NCBI GenBank assembly: GCA_963575745.1
Contig: CAUYUJ010005754.1
Span: 1 to 58,792 of the forward strand
Direction: 5' to 3'
Source: Prorocentrum cordatum
Lineage: Eukaryota; Sar; Dinophyceae; Prorocentrales; Prorocentraceae
Length of the DNA: 58,792 nucleotides
Shown here piece after piece: positions 51,591 to 58,792 of the stretch. The notes under the pieces are model-generated. The model had not been told where the DNA came from. It saw only the letters and a list, made by a program, of their open reading frames with translations, and made no database searches. Numbering within the stretch: the stretch's first letter is position 1; each line of letters starts with the position of its first letter. Position numbers and translations under genes: made by a program.

Positions 51591-52607
51591 TCAGCGGCGA
51601 TCCCTCCAGCCACTCCAGTCGGAGCTCTTGCCGGCCCAGGTGCCGGAGCGGTGATCGCCCTTGCCGTCCTTGCCCCTGCCACCGCCCTTGCCGGCAGCAG
51701 CCGGGGTCCTGGAGCGCTGGCGGCTGGGAGACCTGACAAGGCGCTTGTCCGCTGCAGCACCCTTCGGCCACGCCTTCCCGCTCTGACTCTGCGGTCTGGC
51801 GGCTGCGGGCGCGGACGCAGCAGAGCTGGAGCCACGGCCACTTCCCTTCTTGCTGGCGCGGGCGAGGGCATCGCCTGCCTTGTCCCTGGCCTCACGGACC
51901 ATGTCCCGGTCCAAGTTGGTGAAATACCACTTGGCTGTGGTGTTCTCGCCGTTCTCAAAGGCACGAGCCATCTCCTTCCGCACCAGCAGATCATATTGAT
52001 ATGCCGTGTTAACGCCGCCGGATTCCTCGGCCACCTTGGTGACGAGGAAGATGTACGCCAGCAGCTCAGTGGGCGTGCAGACCTCGGTGAAGCAGAGCTT
52101 CATGCCCCACGAATACAAATGACCAATGAAGGTCGCGAATCCGTGGAACGTTGTTTTCTCCTCTGCGGCTCTGGCCTTGCGGACCTCGAAACTCGCCTTG
52201 AGGCGGTCCTCCCAAGAGCCCTCTGTGGGCATCGCCTCGATGACAGGGCTCCGGGACCAGGCGGGACGGTGGAGGAGCTGGAGATCATCTCCATCCGTGC
52301 TTCCCACGAAGGGGCGCCCGCTCTCGGCAGCCACCTTGCCGGCAGCTTCCCATTTGATCAACAGATCTTCATTGGGAAGGGCGTCCTTGGGAAAGAACTC
52401 GAGGCCGATTTCCTGAGCGCGCGTGGCGCGATCGTAGGAGAGACTCTTCTTGCCAGGCGTTTTCGCCTCGCCCTGGCTCTTCACGAACTCGTTCATGGCC
52501 TTGGTGAGGCCCTCGGCGGCGCTCGAGGCAGTGCTGCCCGTAGCCTCTTGGGAAGGTTTAGTCTCTTTGCAGCACTTGTCGTGGACACGGAGGGCGTACA
52601 CGAGCAT
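51591..52607 (-). CDS. Gag-like protein of the DIRS-like element
   Basis: A 338-codon frame placed first in the element, where DIRS elements carry a gag-like gene. The middle is helical and protein-like (WEDRLKASFEVRKARAAEEK, FHGFATFIGHLYSWGMKLCF, KWYFTNLDRDMVREARDKAG). The C-terminal third is Ser/Arg/Gly/Lys-rich (SPSRQRSRTPAAAGKGGGRG) and suited to RNA binding. No zinc knuckle is visible. The first Met is close to the T-rich block at 52620-52858, so the real N-terminus may be missing; the frame at 53032-53238 is a candidate for it. Confidence 0.6.
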   Translation of the reverse strand: MLVYALRVHDKCCKETKPSQEATGSTASSAAEGLTKAMNEFVKSQGEAKTPGKKSLSYDRATRAQEIGLEFFPKDALPNEDLLIKWEAAGKVAAESGRPFVGSTDGDDLQLLHRPAWSRSPVIEAMPTEGSWEDRLKASFEVRKARAAEEKTTFHGFATFIGHLYSWGMKLCFTEVCTPTELLAYIFLVTKVAEESGGVNTAYQYDLLVRKEMARAFENGENTTAKWYFTNLDRDMVREARDKAGDALARASKKGSGRGSSSAASAPAAARPQSQSGKAWPKGAAADKRLVRSPSRQRSRTPAAAGKGGGRGKDGKGDHRSGTWAGKSSDWSGWRDRR

Positions 52608-52615
52608 TGCTGGTG

Positions 52616-52858
<243 letters not shown>

Positions 52859-53031
52859 CACGGCCTGCGGCCCGAATGATTACTTCTACAGTGAAGGGCG
52901 TTATTATTCACCTTGATGCTCGCTTTCTGCAGATCACGGATTGACTTGATGCGAAGTCACTGGGTGTGGGACGCTGCTCACGGCTTGCCTCATCATGCGG
53001 GCCACAGCCGTATACCAGCGCTAGAGAGTAG

Positions 53032-53238
53032 TTAAATGAGAGTAGAGAGGTAGATCGGTCTGCTGGTGTACTTGTGTTTTTGTTTACTGTTTTTGTTTTT
53101 TATTTTGGCCTTGGGCTCTGCTTCCAAGCTGAGCACGAACTGAACCCATGCCTCGCGTTGCTCTGCCGAAGTGCTGTTGAAAGCACTCCCGGGCATTCCG
53201 TCGAGATCAGCCTGGATTTCCTCACGAGAGAAAGACAT
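53032..53238 (-). CDS. Short frame upstream of gag, possible N-terminus
   Basis: A 68-codon frame begins with the protein-like acidic stretch MSFSREEIQADLDGMPGSAF followed by STSAEQREAWVQFVLSLEAE, then turns Lys-rich as it enters AT-rich sequence. Position, strand and composition fit a gag N-terminus cut off by the homopolymer block, but nothing else supports it. Confidence 0.35.
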   Translation of the reverse strand: MSFSREEIQADLDGMPGSAFNSTSAEQREAWVQFVLSLEAEPKAKIKNKNSKQKHKYTSRPIYLSTLI

Positions 53239-53632
53239 GCTGACACGTGGTAGACAGAACAGCTGTTCAGAGTGGGCTGATTACCGAAGCAGTACGCAGA
53301 AGTGCACCAGAGTACCCTCAGCCGGCGGCTACGGACATGGAGCGGGAGAAACAATAGCACCCTGGGAGCACGGCACTCAGAGCGGTCTTCCGCTCTCCCT
53401 GCACACATCGATTTCACGGGCATCTTCGCAGACAAGCTCGCTACAACTTTGGAAAGCAATGCCACTGAGCCCCCCAGAAGCTCGACCCCGGCCGCGCGCC
53501 CCTCGTCAGAGGCAACCCCAGGCGGCGACAAAAGAAGGAGCGCCGCTTTTTCACGGCGATGATGGCAGATGCACGGGGGCTTGCGCACATCCCGTACTAA
53601 ATTGGACACGCGGTTGCCGCGCCGGAGCGCTG

Positions 53633-53757
53633 AGTCGCGCTCAATTTGCGACTCTGGGCGCGCCCCTGGCATCAGAACGCAGAAAAAGGAGCTCAGGATG
53701 CAATTCTGGGCGCGCGGACGCCCAGGAGCGCTAATTTGCGCTCAGATTGCGAATCTG
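53633..53757 (+). repeat. Stray units of the 49-bp core repeat
   Basis: GACTCTGGGCGCGCCC, GCTCAGGATGCAATTCTGGG and GCGCTCAGATTGCGAATCTGG words match the CAGATTGC..TTCTGGGCGCGC core of the Merlin arrays at 12415-12880. They lie directly beside repeat A1 of the DIRS-like element. Confidence 0.5.
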
Positions 53758-54253
53758 GCAGCCGACACTGCAGCACTCGGCGGTGCAGGATGGCGCCCAG
53801 CGGCACCAGGAATAAACAATTACCTGCAGGTGCAATTGGCCTTCAACCTTGAACAGCGTAGCACCGGCGACGAAGGGCCCACGAGCAAGCCTTCAACCTT
53901 GAACAGCATAGCACCAGCGACGAGAGACCCACGAGCTCCCATCACCAGAAGCCTTCGACGCGCCTGACGTGCCCACGAGGAGCAGACACCCAATCACAGT
54001 TCTCGCCAGCTCCCGCGGAGCCGCCAAGCGTGTGAGGCAGGAATAGCTGCTCAGGAGCACGACGCAAGGCAGATACGCTTGCTCCCTCAGGAGAGCACCA
54101 GGCATGTGAGACAAGCCTGCCTGTCACTAATTGGTCCTGTGCCACGAACGCAAACCCCAGAAGCCCCCAGAGGCCAAGAGGAGAGGAGTGGATGATGACA
54201 CGCTCCGTCGTCATATTTTCCTGCCCCCCAAATCGCTTCGCGGCTAAGAAAAT
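53757..54253 (-). repeat. Split direct repeat A1
   Basis: Copy of 40213-40709, upstream of the gag-like gene in element orientation. It lacks 8 bp of the hairpin present in A2/B1. Confidence 0.85.
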
Positions 54254-54364
54254 CCTGTTGAACCGCGCCCGGAGCAATGCTAATGGTCGGCGCCCCCGCG
54301 CCACCGTTGGGCACGTGGGACAAGAGGCGCCGCCAGGTTGGCCCAATCTGGACTTCTCCAATGG
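54252..54364. repeat. ~113-bp repeat shared with 39400-39512
   Basis: AATCCTGTTGAACCGCGCCC to TTCTCCAATGGCC is almost identical at both places. In the right copy it is fused directly to A1. It may be a separate small element or part of an extended terminal repeat. Confidence 0.6.
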
Positions 54365-54498
54365 CCCAATGCAACCAGAGTGGAACTGCCAAGGGCGGCG
54401 GATCTGCCGACGAGGCCGACAAGGACCGATGCACTTCGGACGTATTTTCCCAGCGCCCAATGCATCCGAACGGATCTGGTCACTGGCGCCTTGCGGTC

Positions 54499-56084
54499 TA
54501 GGCAGCGCCCTGGCCTTCGCCGCCACTGGACTCGGAAAACTCCGCAAGCCACTCGGCTGCTGCCAGCTCCCCGCGAGACTGGGCCGTACCCAAATGCCGC
54601 CACGCCACGCCAGCCCCCTGACCAGAACAACGCCGAGGGGCCACCAGCACGCAACGCGTCGTTCGCGAAGCCTCTCCTGAAGGCGTGCGTGCCCCAATGC
54701 TGCGCGTCTGGTAGTTGCAGGGCCGCAGCTGCAGCCTTCAGAAAAGCCAGTGCTTCCGGGTACGTGATGTGCGCGAAGGGAGCGCCAGCGGCCTCGGCTG
54801 CCTCGCGCAACGCACACACTCCGCACGACAGCCGCCTTCCCCCAGCACACAAGCACTTCCGCACGACATCCACAGGCACTTTGTAGCACTTCCGCCTCCT
54901 GAAGGTAAGGATCGCACTTGCATCGCCGCCCTCGCCCTTGAAGCGAAAAGGGGCGAGCTCTGAGCCCAGCGACAATGTTTCAGAATACCTGAGGCAAAAA
55001 TGGCGCGAGACCACCCAGGATCTGGCCAAATCAAAACGCCCTGCGTTGTTAGCCCATTCTGCCAGCAGTTTCGTTTGGGCTGCTGACGCCCACACCTTCG
55101 GACGCACATGCGATGCAAATGCCTTGTCTGCTCCCCGTACAATTCTCACCGTGTCAGCAAGTTCCCCAAGAGGGTAGCGCAGCAAAGCCACCACTGAACG
55201 AATATGAGACAAGTACCGTCCCAAAGATGCGCTGCTGCGAATAGGCTTGCAAATACCGACAGGGATGAATGACCCGCTGGCCAGGGGGGCTCTCTCGCAA
55301 GCGCAGCAGCTTCACCCCACAACTGAACCGCACTCGCGTACTGCGGAGCACTTCTTCTCCACCCACAAAATTCAACCCACGTTGCCTGCTTTCGAAAATC
55401 AAAAATTGGTGCCTGGTCTGTCCGCGCTCTCTTCAAAGCCGCTCGCGGAGGAATATCGGACTGCCCAAACGGACTTTCCGGCAACCGGCTCATGTCGCGG
55501 ATGGCTTGCGCCAGCACGGCCGGGGGCAACAGTTCTGACCGACCCCTGGCCTCCGCCACCAGCGCCAAAGCTGCCTGCCCCCGTTGGACGTGGCCCGCAG
55601 GCTCGGTCTCTGCACCTAAGGCTGGGTGATTTGGGACGACAGGAGCTGGCGGTGGCTCGGCACGGCGGCTGGCTGGCTGCGACGACGCAGGGCGGCCGTC
55701 GGAACGCGCAGACTCCATCTCGCACAGCTCTACCAGCCGTACCACAAATGGCGGCGAGCACGAGGACAGCGACGGCCAAACCTGCTGAGCCTCCTGACAT
55801 GCCAGCCCGCAAAAATCCAGTGGATTTGTGGCCCCAGCCCTTGCGAGATCCGAGCAAAGAGCTGCGATATCACGCCCTGGAGGATGTGCGCTCGCCGCCT
55901 GTCTGACCAGGTTTAAGAGCACACTTGGCAAGACCAGTTCCTGCGACGCCTCACCAGAGCTCCCAGCTCCCACAGCAAGCTGCCGCCCCGGCTGGGCCGC
56001 AGCGCTCGCGCGACTCTCATCGAGAAAACGAAGCATCACGCTGAGCCAAACGCTACGGATGGCATGCTGACAACATGACTGCAC
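54499..56084 (-). pseudogene. DIRS-like tyrosine recombinase 2, two frameshifts
   Basis: A second recombinase. The N-terminal part (56084 to ~55215) ends in VFASLFAAAHLW. A frame change near 55215 leads to GRYLSHIRSVVALLRYPLG. The catalytic half has FCLRYSETLSLG, CLCAGGRRLSCGVC, WGTHAFRRGFA and GGWRGVAAFGY. A second change near 54580 leads to the conserved acidic tail AEWLAEFSESSGG, stopping at 54499. All catalytic residues remain, so the gene may be recently broken, or intact with base-calling errors. Confidence 0.75.
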
Positions 56085-56099
56085 TGGAATCCGACAAGA

Positions 56100-56515
56100 G
56101 GAGCAGCAGGCGCATATTTTCCGAAGCGGACCAGTGCAAACAGCCCTCCAGGTATTACTCTAGCGCTGCCATGGGGCGTCCGGAGGATCTTCCCACGACA
56201 CGCGCGAAAAACCTGCCTCGACCATCCGCTGCAAATCTGCTTCCTTGTGCTGCCTCGTGGGCGCATCCGCGAGATTTAAATTGCTGGGCACATAGAACGC
56301 ATACAGAAGAGTGCCCGTCCTGGCGACGCGCAGCCATAAATCCCCGAGGAGATCATTCCAGTCTGGCTGTCGCGACGCGGAGCAAAGTGCCGAGAGCCGT
56401 CTGGTTATCTACAAACAAGACAACCTCCAGCTCGCCAAAGCCCTGGTTTTGAAGCCAGTGCAGCGCGCAAATCGCGGCCAACAGCTCCCAGGTGGCAACT
56501 TGTGTTTTTCTTCCG
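56100..56515 (-). pseudogene. RNase H remnant of the second DIRS-like element
   Basis: On the minus strand, VATWELLAAICALHWLQNQG followed by VVLFVDNQTALGTLLR matches SLWELVAAACSLQFL and LFIDSNVALHTLVRG of the intact gene at 49473-51512. The frame then breaks up. Upstream (beyond 56515) there is no RT sequence, so the element is truncated there, next to a CGCGAAAACGC hairpin at 56510-56550. Confidence 0.65.
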
Positions 56516-56732
56516 CGCGAAAACGCGTAGCGTTTTCAGCGCGAGAAAACAACGAGCGGCCGGAGTTGTCTATGTACTCCTCCGCTTCTTTGCTCACTCG
56601 CCTTATCCCAAAGTGGGTGCTCCTGGTGGAGCTGGTGGTGCCTGGCGGCGCTTCCCGTCGGCGGTGTTGCTTCTCACGCGCCTGGGGGCCTCGGTGAGGT
56701 CGCGGTTGTCCGTCGGTCTCTCTGGGCCGGTG

Positions 56733-56734
<2 letters not shown>

Positions 56735-56798
<64 letters not shown>

Positions 56799-56819
56799 CT
56801 GTCTGTCTGTCTGTCTGTC
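56735..56819. repeat. (GTCT)n microsatellite
   Basis: About 21 GTCT units with one GTCC variant. The Cys-Leu-Ser-Val and Thr-Asp-Arg-Gln frames through it are artefacts. Confidence 0.95.
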
Positions 56820-57040
56820 GTCGGCGTCGTCGTCGTCTTTGCCCTTGGGGGCGGTGGCGCCGCAGTTCCCTTTCGGGGGCTCGGTGGCCGTGTGCTCGCG
56901 GCCATGGTGCCCGCGGTGTTGGTCACTGGCGGCGCGCTCCCTCGGTGGGCCGCTGGGGGCGGTCTTCTTGGTGCCGGCTGCTCGGTGTTCGGTTTTGCTG
57001 GCGCTCCTCATCGCAGGTTTTGCCGGCGAGATGGAGAGGA

Positions 57041-57183
57041 GGCAACCTGACATGGGCAATGCCGATGATTCTCATTTCAGCCATGGGCGAGGCAACCTGA
57101 CATGGGCAATGCCGAGGACCCCTGTGCACGGCTTGGGCGAGGCAACCTGGCAAGGGCAATGCCGATGACCCCTGTTCGCAGCG
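57041..57183 (+). repeat. 50-bp tandem triplicate
   Basis: Units start at 57041, 57091 and 57141 with GGCAACCTG(A/G)CA(T/A)GGGCAATGCCGA. Confidence 0.88.
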
Positions 57184-57409
57184 GTAGCTGCAAGCAGTCC
57201 CTGCCCTTCGGCAAACTGTTCGGCGCTTCGCCTTTCCCTAGGGTTTGGCTGCTAGCAACCTGGCAGGGCACGCTGCTCCGCATTTTCGGCCACATGGTGG
57301 CTTTTGCCGCGAGGCGGGAAGCGCGCGCCATGTGGGCTCGCGGGCGCGCCGGCGCAGCGCCACGGAACCGCCCCAGGAGGCACGCAGGCGCGACTCCTGC
57401 TATAGAGCT
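57184..57409. other. Spacer between tandem arrays
   Basis: GC-rich, no gene recognised. A long plus-strand frame from 57102 runs through this spacer into the hairpin array and is explained by the repeats. Confidence 0.4.
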
Positions 57410-57735
57410 TTGGGGGGGCCGCTCCTGTCTGGGAGCACACAAGCGTAGCTCCTTTCAGGGAGCCTGGGGGTGCTGCTCCTGTCAGGGAGCACAGGAAGGA
57501 GCTCTGGTGGGCAGCGCTCCTGTCGAGGAGCGCACAGGCGCAGCTCCTTTCAGGCGCAGCTCCTTTCAGGGAGCGCTAGGCGCCGCTGGCTCCTATCAGG
57601 GAGCACGCAGGCGCAGCTCCTTTCAGGGAGCTTCGAACGCGCCGCTCCTATCAGGGAGCCTGTCTTGTTTGTGCAGCCGCTGTCAGCGAGTTTTGTTTTG
57701 CCGCTGCTCGTATCAGCGAGCATTCTCGATCTGGC
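57410..57735 (+). repeat. Array of GCTCC-GGGAGC mini-hairpins
   Basis: GCAGCTCCTTTCAGGGAGC and variants (GCTCCTGTCAGGGAGCAC, GCTCCTATCAGGGAGC) recur about a dozen times at uneven spacing. Each unit is itself a hairpin with a 5-6 bp stem (GCTCC(T), loop, (G)GGAGC). The spacing irregularity separates it from a simple minisatellite. Confidence 0.8.
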
Positions 57736-58252
57736 TTCAAGGAGCCAGCGCACGGGAGCAGCAACAGAAGAACTGCGAGACACGATCGGCCCAGCAGACG
57801 AGACCCGAGCAGCGCGGGCGAACCGCCATGCGAGACCGCACCAGAGTACACACGAACAGAGCAAGGTGAGCATACTTCCGCCGCTTCGCGCAGAAACCGC
57901 CGGCCGCCGACACCGCAGCCCGCTGCGCAGGCATTGAGCGTGCAGGAATTGAGGAGTGGAGGCAAACACACGTGGGGCTGCTCCTCACGGTTTTCCTGCA
58001 GCATAAACGAGTTTATGAATCATGAAAACCATTGCGGTAGCCAGGCCCACTGTAGAATGGCCGGCGTCCTTGCGCCAGCATAGGGCGTGTGAACGGCGCT
58101 GCCTGGCTGGCAGGAGCCTTCTGGGATACCGCCCTTGGGCTCCCAATGCACCAGAAGGCGACGGACCGCGCGGCAGCGCCTGGCAGGGGTACATCGTGAG
58201 GACCGCTTCCTGTTCCTATTGGTTTTACAACCCCACGCACACGATGCCACAG
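57736..58252. other. Spacer upstream of the third recombinase end
   Basis: Mixed sequence with short open frames and no recognised gene. It lies just past the stop of recombinase 3, so it may contain that element's 3' repeats, but no match to B1 or A2 is evident. Confidence 0.35.
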
Positions 58253-58792
58253 TCAGGCTTGCTCGCCGTCACTTGAGTCGGAGTGGTCAACTAGCCATTC
58301 GACCGCCGACAAAGCACCGCGACTTTGGGCGCTGACGTAACCGAAAGCCGCCACGCCCTTCCAACCACCACTAGAAAACAAAGCTGCGGGCCCTCCTTGT
58401 TGGAGCGCCTCGTCGGCAAAGCCTCGCCTGAAAGCGTGCGTGCCCCAGGCCGCAGCACTCCGCAACTGCAAAGCGGCTGCTGCAAGTTTGAGAACAGCAA
58501 GAGCGTCGGCATATTGCACGCTTGCGAAGGGGACCGACACTGCTGCTCCTACAGAGAATAATTCGCAGACGCCACACAAGGAGCGCCCTTGCAGCTGACA
58601 AATACAACGTCTGGTTGTCTCACACGGTTCGTTGTAACATTTGCGATGCGCGAAACGAATGACACAGGTTTTGCGTTCATCGCCGCTGAAGCGGAATGTC
58701 ACAACATTTGTCCCCAGGAGCAGCAACTCAGAGTAACGCAAACAAAATTGGCGAGCGATCACCCACGACGCCGCCAACAGCGGATATCCAGC
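58253..58792 (-). CDS. DIRS-like tyrosine recombinase 3, C-terminal part (runs off window)
   Basis: The frame enters from beyond the right edge and stops at 58253. It has FCLRYSELLLLG (first Arg), HRKCYNEPCETTRRCICQLQ with a following CGVC, WGTHAFRRGFADEAL (H-x-x-R), GGWKGVAAFGYVS (Trp, Tyr) and an acidic VDHSDSSDGEQA tail. Every motif is intact and no homopolymer block interrupts the RKC-to-CIC stretch, which shows what recombinase 1 looked like before its A-rich insertion. The rest of the gene is outside the window. Confidence 0.8.
   Translation of the reverse strand, partial: AGYPLLAASWVIARQFCLRYSELLLLGTNVVTFRFSGDERKTCVIRFAHRKCYNEPCETTRRCICQLQGRSLCGVCELFSVGAAVSVPFASVQYADALAVLKLAAAALQLRSAAAWGTHAFRRGFADEALQQGGPAALFSSGGWKGVAAFGYVSAQSRGALSAVEWLVDHSDSSDGEQA

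Noticed and set aside
56502-57050. Membrane-like protein with Cys-Leu-Ser-Val repeats
   Set aside because: The repeat is a GTCT microsatellite and the flanks have no domain.
57102-57869. 255-codon frame with RSSFQGA repeats
   Set aside because: It is read out of the 50-bp triplicate and the hairpin array.

Overview
The window looks like nuclear DNA of a eukaryote with a repeat-swamped, GC-rich genome, most probably a dinoflagellate. The evidence is the mix of degenerate TTTAGGG-like tracts, minisatellites, polypurine tracts, copia-type and tyrosine-recombinase (DIRS-like) retroelements, a Merlin-like DNA transposon, and almost no intact single-copy genes. This is an inference: no rRNA, tRNA or clean spliced-leader gene was found to settle it.

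Layout. 1-7424: low-complexity DNA (degenerate GGCCTCTTGGG repeats, an AT-only satellite, CT-rich tracts) with several small foldback or MITE-like elements and no convincing gene. 7425-27071: a tandem duplication (copy A 7425-17394, copy B 17396-27071). Each copy holds one Merlin/IS1595-like transposon whose protein is fused to an OTU cysteine-protease domain and is bracketed by inverted minisatellite arrays. Each also holds a broken sugar-phosphate/nucleotide-sugar transporter-like gene, a 122-bp triplicate, a ~100-bp tandem repeat and telomere-like sequence. 26278-37695: a second tandem duplication of about 5.7 kb (26278-31956 and 31957-37695), overlapping the end of the first; it carries G-rich repeats, a long polypurine tract and a 130-bp MITE. 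37696-40002: unrecognised sequence.

40003-54253, minus strand: a DIRS-like retroelement with gag-like, reverse transcriptase-RNase H and tyrosine recombinase genes, flanked by split direct repeats in the order A1-genes-B1-A2-B2. A copia element (41797-48320, 55-bp LTRs, 5-bp target duplication GAATG) has jumped into its recombinase gene. 54499-56515 is a decayed second DIRS-like element and 58253-58792 the end of a third, all on the minus strand. Between them lie a GTCT microsatellite, a 50-bp triplicate and an array of small hairpins.

How the parts fit. Nearly everything is mobile DNA at some stage of decay, and the order of events can be read: the DIRS-like element inserted, copia then entered its recombinase gene, and separately a Merlin-OTU element was carried through a segmental duplication, after which copy B lost the OTU catalytic motif.

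The strongest candidate for something new is the Merlin-OTU fusion framed by inverted 29-bp arrays. A caution applies throughout: A/T homopolymer blocks with scattered odd bases, and indel-rich stretches (11900-12360, 32400-34000), look like uncorrected long-read errors, so some frameshifts may not be real.
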